From Odontesthes bonariensis (Eukaryota; Chordata; Actinopteri; Atheriniformes; Atherinopsidae), in NCBI RefSeq assembly GCF_027942865.1, contig NC_134509.1:31608197-31672196 (forward strand): 64,000 nucleotides of DNA. Reading direction: 5' to 3'. The notes beneath the pieces are model-generated. The model ran no database searches. It was not told the DNA's origin and saw only the letters and a list, made by a program, of their open reading frames with translations. Every line of letters begins with the position of its first letter. The stretch's first letter is position 1. Positions 24,721 to 36,589 of the stretch are shown piece by piece. A program made the position numbers and the translations under genes.

Positions 24721-25340
24721 ACTAAACATGCCATGATGTCCCTGTCGCAGTAATATTGGGAACATATTCTCTCTAGATCTTAAATGCTTATCTGCGAAAA
24801 GAACCAAACAAATCTATATTTTAGGATTTTTTTCATTGTTTTAGGTTCAGAGATTACTGAGGGCTTACTGGGGCGTAGAAGAATAGTGCTTCAAAGAGAC
24901 AAAACAGCCGGCTCATATGAAAGTTGGGGTGGCGTTTTATAGAAGTATTTTGTCAGGACCCCTTGAAATCACAAATCGATGCGTAGGGGAGACCTTTAGT
25001 CTCAGTTTTCAATGCACTAGGTGAACGTCGTGAAACTCTGTCTTGACCAGTGGATCTTCGACGGTAAAAAAAAAACAACTAAACTTAACGTCTTGCATAT
25101 TGATTTCCACCTGAATGTCTGGTTCATCTATAAACTTAAATGATCGTTGAAGCACCAAATATTGAGCGATAATATCCAGCTGTTCAGTGGTCCCAGAGGA
25201 GATCTGAGGATAAAATGATACGAGAACAAACACAGAGCACATGAAGTTATGAAGAAAGAAGAGAGAAACCATTTGACAGATGCAGGAAGAGAAGAGATTG
25301 TGAGTAAAAGATTCAGACTTTAGCTTGGACTTACAGACAG

Positions 25341-25421
25341 ATGGATGCAGAGTTAAATCTTGGTTGGAGCGTCTGTCTCCTTTTGGCCCTCCTGCTCCCT
25401 GTGTCTGGATGCACCTATTGA
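25341..25421 (+). other. Short ORF with a signal-peptide-like sequence
   Basis: A 26-codon frame begins ATG at 25341 and reads MDAELNLGWS, then CLLLALLLPVSGC. That is a polar start, a leucine-rich hydrophobic core and a small-residue cleavage-like end, followed by a stop. It could be the first exon of a secreted protein if spliced at the GTGTCT near 25401, or it could be chance. No downstream exon was recognised. Confidence 0.15.
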
Positions 25422-25467
25422 GTTGGACGAGAGTGGGCAGACACTAGTGTGTGTGTTTGTGAAAGAC

Positions 25468-25490
25468 AGAGAGAGAGAGACAGAGAGAGG

Positions 25491-25528
<38 letters not shown>

Positions 25529-25540
25529 GGCAGGAAAAGC
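25468..25540. repeat. (GA)n microsatellite
   Basis: An imperfect run of GA dinucleotides with GACAGA, GGGA and GATA interruptions. Confidence 0.95.
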
Positions 25541-27584
25541 AGCCAGATGATAACAGCTGAGTCAGAGAGAAATGGTAGCCAAAAGTGGGAGCTGCCCCTC
25601 TGTGTACCGAAGCAATGTAAATACATCAGACAGCTTTCAATTCTCATTTTCTTTATCCTGTATCTGTTACTGTGCCCCTTTTAGTTTGCTTACTGCTGTA
25701 GATAAATCACACACATTTACAAAATTATATATTCAATAGCTGCCTTTACAGTATCAGCTTTACTGGAGATAATACTATTCCATGGAAAGATGCCAGACTG
25801 GTGACTTCACAGTCAAACACGCACGCAAACACCAAAGGCATGTGACTGACTGCATGCTTATGGAGATGAATTTAAATGAATCCTGACACAACAATGACAC
25901 CTGCTGGTCAAATGAGGGCTTCTTTACCCAAGAATGCACTTCTCACGCCTGTGCCGTCATCAAGAGTCACATTAAGAGTTTATACTTGATACACACCAGT
26001 TACACACAGACTGTTTTTAATGTATTTTAATGACAGGAAAAGTACACTTTGATTATCTATCGACATGGCTATTGTTCTCTCTCTCTCATTTTAGCAATTA
26101 TCTCATGGTTTTATTTCTTCTTGTTCTCTACTGCTGCCCCTGACTAATTAATTTCAAATCTCTTCACATGTTTCAAAATGTCTGAGCTTCATTTTGAATG
26201 CAGGATGCGTAAACGGTTGCAAATGCAGAAACTGTGTAGCTCCGGTCAAAGAACATTTACTCTTCAAGACAGATAATCAGCCAGTTAACCGAGCAATGCT
26301 GAAACTGAGGGTGGGAGTGTGCATATGTGTTTACTTTCCAACTGGGTGCTCTGAAGAGCATGAATTATTCAAACTCATCCAAGCCATGTCTTTTTACCTC
26401 GCAATCAATAAAAAAGGATATGGCAAAGTGTTTTATAGGATGATATACAGAAATGAATGTAAATGCATCCCATGTGCTCAAGTTAAGAATAAATAGCGAT
26501 TTCTAAGAAGACCGACTGATATAAGTATGATTCTCCTGGTTTAACTTCCTGGAAGCTGAGGTCTGAATTTGATGTAAGGCATAAATAAGTTTGTGACAAA
26601 AAATAAATAAATAAATAAGTTGTGACAAAAAAAACTTAGTCTTGACATCAAGACATGAATTTGACTTCATTCGGCAAATAAGTAAAACCGAAACTATTAT
26701 AATTCCTGTCGAGATCACATATTTCTAAATCATGTTTGACTTTAATTCATAATAAAACCTTTCAAGGAAGAGAGACTTTAAGTGCATAATTGGTTGTGAA
26801 ATCCCTCCTCGTTTTAGAACCAAGTGTCTGTCCTTGACTGCGTGAATGTGACTTCCACTGGTTTTCTGCTGAGTGGCTCATTTCATCAGCTTATATCCTC
26901 TTTCATCGGCTATTCCTTCCAAATCAGCACATTTGGCTTCATTTATTGATGCAACATGCTGGCTTAACATTAAAGGAAATATTTCTCAGGTATCGCAAAG
27001 CATAATCCTCAGTGTCTTTTTATCTGATGTATGAAAAAGACATTTTATTCCCCTTTTTCCCAAGAACAAAGTTACGAGTTGTTTGTATGCTCACCTATTC
27101 TTTTGTTGTATGTTCCCTGAATTATACAATTGATTTTCTGATTCTGGCAGAGATGCAATCAAAAGTTCACGTTCACGAATGGGCCATATAGAAAACTCAG
27201 TGATGAAATCTACATTTTTCACTTAATTTGCAAAGATAAAAGAAGAAACTTATTTAGATATCAGCTCCTCAGCTAATAGAGGAAATTTTATTAGATAAAC
27301 CATTTTTCATTACAAGACATTTCAAAGTAGGCTGAGGACATTGAGTAGGCAAGGTCATGGTCCTTAGTTAAAATATGGTGGGTTGCCTACTCCGGGTTAG
27401 GAGTGAGTAGTTGCCTTTTGTGGAGCCTTGGGATCCAGTTCAAGAGTCGGGGTAGAACAGGGATGTTGACTGATGGACTGGGGCAGCATCTGAAATGATA
27501 TTATATCAGTCTGTCAAGTTGAAGAGAGAGCCGAAGGTGAAGCCGTCAATTTACCAATCAATCTACTTTCCAATCCTCAATGCG

Positions 27585-27930
27585 CAGATTAACTGTGGAT
27601 ACATGCAGCTAATATGAGCTTCCTCTGAAGGGTGTCTGGGCACATCCTTAGATATAGGGTAAGGAGCTGGGTCATCCAACAGAGTACAGTCATCACTCCA
27701 CTCTAAGCCCTTGCTAAGGGAAATCTTTTAAACCTGTCCCACCAGGAGAAAGCCTCAGGGCAGACCAAGGACTTGCTGGAGAGATTATCTGGCTTGGGAA
27801 CAACCCGGTGCCCCCCCTCCAAGAGGAGATAAAGGAGGTGGCTGCAGAGAAAGGTCTGGGGACCACTGCTCACTGTTGCCTTTGCAGCCAAGTCCTGAAT
27901 AAAAGGCAGAAAATGGATGGATGAACTCAT
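27585..27930 (+). mobile_element. RTE/Rex3-like LINE 3' fragment
   Basis: The segment contains 'GAGCTTCCTCTGAAGGGTGT', then 'GGGTAAGGAGCTGGGTCATC', 'GTCCCACCAGGAGAAAGCC' and 'GGACTTGCTGGAGAGATTAT'. It ends with 'AAAATGGATGGATGAA'. This order of motifs and the GGAT-type tail match the C-terminal coding and 3' end of a very common fish LINE that I place near RTE/Rex3. It is a 5'-truncated, diverged fragment with no intact frame. The assignment is from memory of the family. Confidence 0.65.
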
Positions 27931-28169
27931 CAAAAGCTAAAAATCTTTCTTTAGCTAAATTTTAAAATATGTCCTTCAGAGATGAATAATACTGCCGTTG
28001 CATTTACTATAATTAGAACTCCCTCTGTTTAAAGTGTTGTGGCTAATTCAAGCATCCTGAGCCCGTTCTTTCTCGTGAATTAGAACTGATCACCATGCAA
28101 AACAAAGTTGATCAATCTGAAGTCGAGTCCACATCTGACGTGATTATTTTTCTTAAATACCTGCCTAAA

Positions 28170-28703
28170 AGGTAGGGTAGGAGATCCTGGATTTTGAGTC
28201 CAGCGAAGCTGCATTTTGAAAATACACAGGTCAAAAGTCCCAACCCTTTTCTTCACTTTCCCCCCGAAGGCACGCCTCTAGAGTACATGAACGCGCACGA
28301 GCACGAAGGTGCACGAGCGCTGTTCTGACAGCAAGCATCGATCGTTGCCGTATTTAGTATTTAGTATTTAGTATATGCTAACTATACGTTTAATAATGCT
28401 AGGTGCTAGCCAAGCTGGCTCTAGTTTAGCTTTCTGCCAAGCTTCTGGGTACGCGCACAGGGGGAAGGAGGGGGAAGGAGGAGCAGATTGCAGTTTGATA
28501 GACGGCATCAGAATCCAATCATTGTTAACGGTCCATTCAGTATGATTGGATACTGTTTTTCCTAGATTGTACGTTCTAGAGGCCACTAAAACTTTTCATA
28601 TTTGTGTCAAAACTTTTAATTAATTGGTTGCAATGGGGGTGTGAAGAGTATTTCAAGCAATATGTAAAAAAAATGCTCCAGAAAAAGAACCCCTACCCCG
28701 CCT
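28170..28703. mobile_element. TTAA-flanked MITE, copy A
   Basis: A 534-bp segment whose ends are inverted: AGGTAGGGTAGGAGATCC at 28170, and on the other strand AGGCGGGGTAGGGGTTCT from 28703. The right flank is TTAA (28704-28707) and the left flank is TAAA, one base different. TTAA targets are used by piggyBac and Kolobok elements. It appears related to the MITE at 46012-46317, whose ends share AGG..GG.T.GG and ATCCTGG. No coding capacity. Confidence 0.65.
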
Positions 28704-31700
28704 TTAATGCGAAATGTTTCAGGATGAAGAATTTTGCTCTATTTTAGAAACAATTTCATGATTGCCTTGTTGCTTAGTTCAGACAGACCACGCGTTTTAT
28801 TCTTGAGTTCTCAAATTCTCCCATTCTTTCAAAGCAGGTAAGTGTTTCTTAGACACACAGTGTGTCCTTTGATATAAGTGCTAAAGTGCAATGGCCATGG
28901 TAATATTTCATGCCGAGAAGAAGAGTTACCTAATCACTGGCTACATTTATATGCACAGCAGTATTCTTATATTAACCTCAGTAAGACATTACTCTCAATT
29001 AGACACTGCTGTTTAAAAGCCTTTTCTAAGTAACCTGAATTAGATCACATTCAGGTGTAACCAACAATCAAGTTAAGCTGTGTGGGGTACACAACCTCTC
29101 ACTCTATATTCTAGCAAAGTTGTTAAGCCATATTTCTCACACTGCCGAGTTACCATGTAGCTGAGTGACTTTTGGCTTCTTTTCTTCTTTTCTTTTCCCA
29201 AATTGTCATTTGTTTAGAGCTTCTTTCAAATTTGTTTATGTCACAACATCTGGAAACACTGACTCCGGTGGAGTTCAGTGCAGAAAGTCAAATTTGCACT
29301 AAGCTAAACATCCACTTGTGTGGCAAGGAACAAACCCAAGTAGGCTAATGCTACATATTTTGATGGATATGGGTATAATTCAGACTTTAAACGGTGAAAT
29401 CATTGCATTAGCATAGGGGAATGTAATGTGGGCCTGAGTCAATAATTGGACTATGCTCTGTAATATGTAAAAAGGAAAATGAAACAAAAATATCATTGCT
29501 GCAACTCTGGTGAACCAGAATATTCTCATATTCAGATAAAGTAGGTAGTTGCAATATTGCTGTGCATGTACAGATAGCCAATGAGGGGTTATATCTGCAT
29601 GAGGATGTAGGGCAGGTGTCAGAAGAAAAAGATGTAAGACTGGACTGGACTCCCCTGTCAAACCAATGTTTTTCATTGTAAGCCCTGAGTGAAACCATTG
29701 TTCTGTTCAGTTTTTTTCTCAGTCATCCCATTTTGCTAGGATTAGGTTTAATTCTTAGTCAAGAGAACTGTTTAGGTTTAGGCACCAAATACTATTTGGT
29801 TTGGGTTAGGAAAACATGGTTTGGCTTGATTTGGCTTCCACACCCCTTAATAACATTAACCCATCGTACTGAGAAGAGCTGATGGTTGTGACAGAGATTA
29901 GGCTCCAAAGATGCGAAATGGGCACACACAATGAAAAACACTGATAGCTGCCAAACTGTTATCATTTCCAAAAGTCTGTGGTTTTTCCTGTCCACACCTC
30001 AGCACTGAAAACAGGTATCCTAAATACATTCACCCTGGAAGAAGTTTTCTGTTTCCACTAAGTTAAAACCACATTTATCTATGTATGAAACGCCAAAACC
30101 CCGTAAACAATAATATGTTTTAAAAATACGTTTGTACACGAGAAACAGACCAAAAACTAAACTAGCATATTTTTTCCCATAATGTTGCTTCTTTTACACA
30201 GTTTTTTCTCACCTTACTTCTTTCATTTAGCCTCCGACTTAACTTCTGACCGCTTTTCTGAAACCATATTGTTTACGTCATCATTTTTTTGGAAACAAAT
30301 GTTCCTCATTGTTGTCCTTTTCTAACTCATTCACTGTCTCTCTCTTTTCGCTCACACAGTTTTATAGTCAATACACTATTTCTTCTGCCCGTTTTACTAG
30401 CAGCTTATTTCTCTCCATCTGTGTACCAGTCTGTTTGTGCTGCCTCTCCGCACAGCATAAACCAGTTGGTTGGCCCACCCTGCATTCCTGTTGCTCTGGC
30501 AGATTGTCGTGTTTGTCATACAAACATTCATCGAAAGCAGTTTTTCATGGGAGCCAGACACTACTTAATTGGCTGAATTACTACACAATACATACTATAG
30601 AGTCAAGTGACTGATGCCTTCTTTAAAGCACAAAGGCATAAAAGTTTGATGATCTATTGTATGTGTGACAGAGAATGAAGCAAAGTGGACACAACAACAG
30701 TGGAAATGTCAGTTCCCTGGAGCTAATCCTCCTGTCCCAAGGCTTTTTGATGAAGCTACCCACAGACAACTTGCAAAACAGTGGCCCAAAGCACACAATA
30801 ATAATCAATACTGAGATTATTGACTGTCAGTGTGAGTGATTGTTTGCAGCCCTGGATGTTCACAGAAAACAGAATTCTAAAATAGTTTGGAATGCATAAG
30901 GGGGATGCATTGTCTCTAAGGGTGACAGAGATAACAAAGTGATTATTTGACTAATTAAGACCTACATTTTTGTTTTTCTTATGTTAAAGCAGGACTCACG
31001 TGTTAAAACAGAGGGCGCAAAAACATGCACGACTTCACATAGAACACACATTCAATAAGTGATAGATACAAGGATGGTGATAAATGTAGATGTATGCAGT
31101 GTATCTGCAAAGTATTGCAGCCTATTTGGGAATGACTAAACATGAATATTGGATGAACAAAGATGCTCAGGGTTGAAACAGCATCTGAATTTCAACAGGG
31201 AAAGAAGGACAGGGTGGTAACAGAGGCCATGCTGACAAACATGATGATAATGACACCATCTTGAAGCAAGCAGAAATAATTGTCTGTGTCAGCCTCGTGT
31301 CCAAACATTTTTGTACCCGCTGATGCCTGAATTTGTCTTTGAATAATGGAAAGCTTTCTGTGCAACATCATCAGAGAGCTGTGTGTGCAACTAGGGGGCA
31401 ATGCTCATCACGACTCATCTGTCAGACCCAGGCTCCTGGAGAGGAGAAGACGAGGAAGGTGCCAACAGCCAAAAGAGCAGATAGAAATTGTTCAAATTTC
31501 CAAAGGGGATACAGCCCTTTGCCAAGAGCTGAAGAAGATTTTGGATCAAGGGAAGTAAAAGGCGAAGGTTGCAGTGAGTCTGCAGTGCCAACTCCTCCAG
31601 ATGCATAATCCTGATCCCACGTCATAGGATTTTATCTTCTGGTAACTTCACGGAGAACATCTAAGGATTCATCAGCACAGATTTTCCTTTATAGAAAAAT

Positions 31701-31984
31701 CTGGCTTCCTAATGACTGACATGCATGTTTCATGTGCATGCGTAGGTTCTCTCTGGGTTTCCCAGCTTCCAGAAACATGCATGTTCAGCTAATTGATTAT
31801 CCAAAACTGACTTTAGGAGTGAGTATGTGCATGCATGGTTGTTTCTTTCATTTGTCTCTGTCTTGGCCCTGTGATGGACTGGCAACCTGTCCAGGATGCC
31901 ACTGAAAAGATGGCAGCTGGTTTAACTGAAGCTTCCCCCACAACCCTGAATTGGCAACACCAGTTATAGAAAATGCATGGATGG
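28704..31984. other. No recognisable gene
   Basis: About 3.3 kb of intergenic sequence. Near 31862-31905 'GGCCCTGTGATGGACTGGCA' and 'ACCTGTCCAGGATG' resemble a motif common at the 3' ends of fish SINEs and LINEs. A 70-codon frame at 31346-31558 is basic but unrecognised. Confidence 0.4.
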
Positions 31985-32135
31985 CTTGACATTATGTGCC
32001 ATGGGCCAAAGACCAAGAGACCATCAAGATTATTATCTGTAACAAGTCCAGAAACTCTGTGCAGGTATGGGGTTGTATAAATGCCCTTAAAGGCAGCATC
32101 TTTCCCCTGAACATCCATGCATACTTTAAAACGAC
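31985..32135 (+). mobile_element. Tc1-like transposon fragment
   Basis: The plus strand carries 'GGGCCAAAGACCAAGAGACC', 'AACAAGTCCAGAAACTCTGT', 'GTATGGGGTTGTATAAATGC' and 'CCTTAAAGGCAGCATC'. In order these match the part of a fish Tc1-like transposase around its WGC(V/I)SALGKG block. Frameshifts and deletions are present. A longer relic of what appears to be the same family lies at about 49260-50130. Confidence 0.6.
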
Positions 32136-32399
32136 AATTCTTAAAAAAGAATACAATTACATGAATTAATTGCAAAGATGAATGCATATCATTAAATCAA
32201 ATGAAGTTGTTGAGGGGAAAAAAAAAGAAATATTTTCAGATTCTACTGTCAAAGTAAATGTATTTTCCTTATTGGCCCAACTGTTACTGATATGTGGATG
32301 TAACATACAGCATGGCCCCATTAGATGTGCCGGATAGTACAGCATAACTGGCAAATAGTGCGACCTAAAAGTGTGATGTGTAAAAGAGTGATGCAGTAA

Positions 32400-33440
32400 A
32401 ATTAGTCCATGCATTTGTTACTTCAAGATTGGACTACTGTAATTCTTTATTATTGGGCTGTCCCACATATTCTCTGAAAAGCCTTCAGCTGATCCAAAAT
32501 GCTGCAGCCAGAGTTTTGACGAGAACTAACAGGAGAGATCATATTTCTCCAGTTTTAGCTTCTCTTCATTGGCTCCCTGTTAAATTCAGAATAGAATTTA
32601 AGATTCTTCTCCTTACATATAAAGCTCTTAATGACCGAGCTCCATCATATCTTAAAGATCTCATAATAAGATATTTTCCTAACATACTTCCCGCCCAAAC
32701 TGCAGGTTTACTTGAGGTTCCCAGAGTTTCTAAAAGTAGAATGGGAGGCAGAGCCTTCAGTTATCAGGCCCCTCTCTTATGGAATAGGCTGCCAGTAAAT
32801 GTCCGGGAAGCAGACACCCTTTCCACTTTTAAGACCAGGCTTAAAACTTTCCTTTTTGATAAAGCTTATAGTTAGGGATGGCTCAGGTGATCCTGAAACA
32901 TCCCATAGTTAAGCTGCTATAGGCCTAGACTGCTGGGGGGCCTCATCTGACACACCTTTCCTCACTTTACTCTCTTTATGTATATGTGACATTATTGTGG
33001 TCATTAACTCGTGTTTCCCTGTTCCAACAGATATCCTTTGAATGGTGTTACAGTGCCGCCGCCGCTGCGGCCCTCCCCCCCTTTCTGTCTTCTCAAACCC
33101 TAGCTGGTCGAGGCAGATGGCCACCCTTCCTGAGTCTGGTTCTGCCAGAGGTTTCTTCCTGTTAAAAGGGAGTCGTTTCTCTCCACAGTCGCCTCAGGCA
33201 CGCTCAGGCCGGGAGATTGGACCGAAAAACAAAAGTTTTCAGTGCAATCTGTTGGTTTTCTTAGCTAGGAAATTGTTTTTGAATTGGCTCTACATGAACG
33301 AATTTGATTATTTTATAAATAATTATGATTACAATGAATTGAATTCTAATTGGCTTGAATTGGACTTTATTATCTAAGTGCCTTGAGATGACATTTGTTG
33401 TATTTGGCGCTATATAAATGAATTGAATTTAATTGAAAAA
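32400..33440 (+). mobile_element. 5'-truncated L2/Rex1-like LINE
   Basis: An open frame of 148 codons (32429-32875) encodes the C-terminal end of a LINE reverse transcriptase. It reads 'LDYCNSLLLG' then 'QLIQNAAARVLTRTNRRDHI', 'SLHWLPVKFRIEFKILLLTY', 'YKALNDRAPSYLKDLI' and 'LLWNRLPVNVREADTLSTFK'. It ends in the usual 'LKTFLFDKAYS' stop. About 560 bp of 3' UTR follow and finish with 'GGCGCTATATAAATGAATTG' and AATTGAAT repeats. Everything upstream of the last part of the reverse transcriptase is missing, the usual result of incomplete reverse transcription. The intact frame suggests fairly recent insertion. The copy at 3056-3350 is an older relative. Confidence 0.85.
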
Positions 33441-34886
33441 TTAATTAAAACCCAGGGTTTTTTAAATGATACCTTTAAAGGGGAACTTTGGGTTATGCCC
33501 GACTGGCATTGTCACAATCTTTTGAGCCATTTGGGCAGCGAGACAGATTAATGAAACTCTATTGGCACGAGCAACAAGAATAAAGAAATGCCAAATGATC
33601 ACACATGGTAAATTCTACTAACAAATTGATTTTCACTTGAATAGGAAAAAAATCATCACTTAGGAGGTGATTATCTAATGAGGCACAATTAGAAAGCCAT
33701 TGACTTTGCAAACCAGTGGAGAATTCAAGGGGTTTCTCAGTCATTACTAATGAGCTGTGAGTGCTTTAAGATGAGGCAACAAGACGCAGGCAACCACACC
33801 ATCTTTAATCTTTTCTAAAGATGTGAAAGTCTTAAACTGTGAGGTACGTCGTATACACTGAGAGAGAATGGCAAGATTTTAATGAAAAAAAAAAATTCGA
33901 CATAATAGTTCCACATCTTTTAAAGTCAACAGGAACAAGCTTTGGAGTAGTCAGTCTTTGCTGCTGATGCTCATCAGTGAAAGTGAAACGGGTCACACTG
34001 TCCATTGGGGTCTCTGAACACCTACTGTAGCTGACCATCCTCCATCCGCCACATCTAACCATCAGTGAACGTCTGTCGCTCCTGCATTTTTGGTGTGCAC
34101 AGAAGGTAAATGGCCAACTTTGTCATAAGGCACGTGGAAGCTTGTGGTTTTGTAGTCAAAACTTAAATTATTTTCAGAATGGCTCTGAAGAGCACCATTT
34201 GGTTTATTGCTGACTGCATCCTGCATCTTGTTCAAAACCATAATGTGAACACAAACACACACTGCCGGGGCTAATTAAAGGAATTGGCCTCTCTTCTCCA
34301 GAATATGCTCATAATGAAATTCAAATGAAAGCATTTTGCTTCATCCACTCAGGGCACTTAAACTGGTTTTATCGTTCATTAACTTCCTAAAACGGTGAAT
34401 AAATCAAACACATAGCCTCACCTCTGATTTCTGTCTTTCATCAGCAATGCAACCCGATGGGGTTCATGTCATTAATTTCAGCTTTGTGCTTTTCTTTCAT
34501 TCAGAATTTTTTTTAAATCTAAACATGCTGTAATCTCTGTCAATCGTTGTTAGAATGGTTAAGCTGTAATGGAAATTCCACTATGGTTTAGTTATCTAGT
34601 CAAACATTTGTGCCACGCACATTGAATGCAAATGCATGGCTTTGTTTTCAAGGTCTGTTTTTTAAAAGCTCATGTTATGTACGTCAGAGTTTGACTCAAA
34701 CCTCCTACAGTCAACATTCCTTGCACACAAACTCTTCCTGGTTTCAAGACATGTTTTCAATGGATCATTTTCAAATTTAGTCAGCTGTTACGGACTACCA
34801 CATTAAGTCCAATGGCATTTGAAAAGGATTATGCCATGGAGACCGACTCTTTCCGAACTACTAAGCAGATTTGGTCGAAAGTCATC
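33441..34886. other. No recognisable feature
   Basis: Intergenic sequence. The start, 'TTTAAAGGGGAACTTTGGG' near 33474, resembles a TTAA-type MITE end, but no matching right end was found. Confidence 0.35.
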
Positions 34887-34899
34887 AGCAGTGGGTTTT

Positions 34900-36576
34900 T
34901 TTTTTTTTTTTTTTTCAATCTTTTTATTGCAAACAAGTCGTGGTACAGAAAATGGCATAGTATAAACAGTAAGTATTATCAAAACAGAATTATACCATTA
35001 CATACCTGTTATAACAGGAGGACAATGGTGGAATGAGGGAAAAAAAAAAAAAGAAAGTAAAGTGCAACATTCTAAAGGACATCCTCAAGGATTAAATACA
35101 GATAGCAATATGAGTTGCTCCATTAACACTTTAAGTTACCTAAAGTCCTTATTCACAGTCTTGTTTTATTTTTTAATTATATTTATCAAACCCTCCCCAC
35201 CCCCCACCCCCCACCCACGGGTATGTTTGGGCCACAAATAATATTAATAACATATTAAGAATATAAGTTATAGAAAACAGTCTGAGTAAGTCCAGTATTA
35301 AAGAAGAAGATAATAGACAGTGTTGTCCTGGTAAAGAGAAGGTTACAATAAAAGGGGAAAAGGAAATAGTGGAGTGTTGTAAGGCAGAAGGCAAAGGGCC
35401 AGTGGAAGAGCAGTAACAGGATGGTCACATTCTCCTCTATATATTTTTTTCCGCTTCAAGCCTGCGACCCAGCAGCAGGATTGATAGGGAGTTTTTTAAT
35501 AAGAGCTAATAGTGGGTCCCAGGTGGAACGGAAGGATTTCAGAGAACCTTTTAATGAGAATCTTAGCTTCTCCAGCTGGAGGCTCTGTAAGATGGACTGT
35601 ATCCATTGATTACGTGTTGGTGGAGAAGCATGAATCCATTTGAGGAGAATAGAGCGTCTAGCTAGCAGAGTGGAGAAGGCAACGACACGGCGTAGAATGG
35701 TGGGCACGTCTCCAGGTGGAGGGAGACCGAACAGTGCAGTCATAGGATTGGGGTCTATCTTTATGTTATAGGCCTGTTCAATGGTTCCAAATATGTCAGA
35801 CCAAAATTTGTCAAGCTTCGGGCAGGTCCAGAACATGTGCATGTGGTCAGCCGGGGACTGGTTGCATCTGTTACAAGCATCGCTCCGATCCGGGAATATT
35901 CTAGCCAACTTAGCGTTAGTAAAGTGAGCTCTGTGGAGAACCTTGCATTGGAGTAAGCCATGTCTAGCGCAGATGGAGGATGTATGAGCTAGGTTGAGCG
36001 CGTCAGTCCATTGGTCATCAGAAATTGTATTACCCAGATCACTCTCCCGTAGCTCCTTAAGAGATAGCGTAGGATTTGGAATAAGGGAGCCAATCTGGCC
36101 ATAAAGAACTGAAATAAGCCGTTTTTGGTTTGGGTCAAGAGTAACAATTTTATCGATTGGTGATTCGGGGGGGCGATTAGGAAAGTGGGGGAAAAGCTTT
36201 TGAATGAAGTGCCTGGTTTGAAAAAACCGGAAGAGATGGTTGTTGGGCAAGTTGAATTTAACTGACAAGAGTTCAAAGGAAGAAAAAACACCATCCACGT
36301 AAAGGTCGTTAATCGTCAAAAGACCACCGTTAGACCAACTGCGGAAGGCCGGGTCAGTAGACGATGGGGAGAATAGGTGGTTATTTGAAATAGGGGCATG
36401 AATTGAAGCTCTATGTAACCCGTGTTGTTTCCTGAATTGGATCCAAATATTTATGGAACTAGTAACAATTGGGTTATTTAATTTTTTATGGGTAGTTACC
36501 GGGAGTTGAGAGCAGATTATAGAGTGTAGAAAGGAGGAAGTTGACAATTCAATATGAACCCAGGGTGGGCAGGGGT
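34900..36576 (-). mobile_element. 5'-truncated L1 (L1/Tx1-like) retrotransposon
   Basis: A minus-strand insertion bounded by a perfect 13-bp target-site duplication, AGCAGTGGGTTTT, at 34887-34899 and 36577-36589. It ends in a poly-A tail, seen as the T-run up to 34915, with an AATAAA signal (TTTATT near 34922) just before it. The coding part (35456-36592 as an open frame) is the C-terminal 370 or so residues of an L1 ORF2. It shows 'INDLYVDGVFSSF', 'NNHLFRFFQTRHFI' and a zinc-knuckle-like CNRCNQSPADHMHMFWTC, then 'LDKFWSDIF'. The endonuclease and reverse-transcriptase domains are absent. The uninterrupted frame and identical duplications indicate a young insertion. The first residues of the open frame run past the element edge into flanking DNA. 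Confidence 0.9.
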
Positions 36577-36589
36577 AGCAGTGGGTTTT

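Larger units (their letters stand above)
21784..27584. other. Mostly featureless intergenic DNA
   Basis: About 5.8 kb without a recognisable gene. It contains a 22-base T-run at 22822-22843, an inverted-repeat-like element at 24445-24720 and a GA microsatellite at 25468-25540, all listed separately. The frames at 23986-24306 (plus, 106 codons) and 26194-26496 (plus, 100 codons, cysteine-rich start) resemble nothing I know. Confidence 0.4.

Noticed and set aside
26194-26496. 100-codon cysteine-containing ORF as a small secreted protein
   Set aside because: It has no signal peptide or recognisable cysteine pattern, no splice sites that make a gene model, and is in gene-poor DNA.
31333-31608. 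Overlapping basic ORFs of 91 and 70 codons
   Set aside because: They are overlapping frames of similar quality with no known similarity or gene structure. Chance is the simplest explanation.
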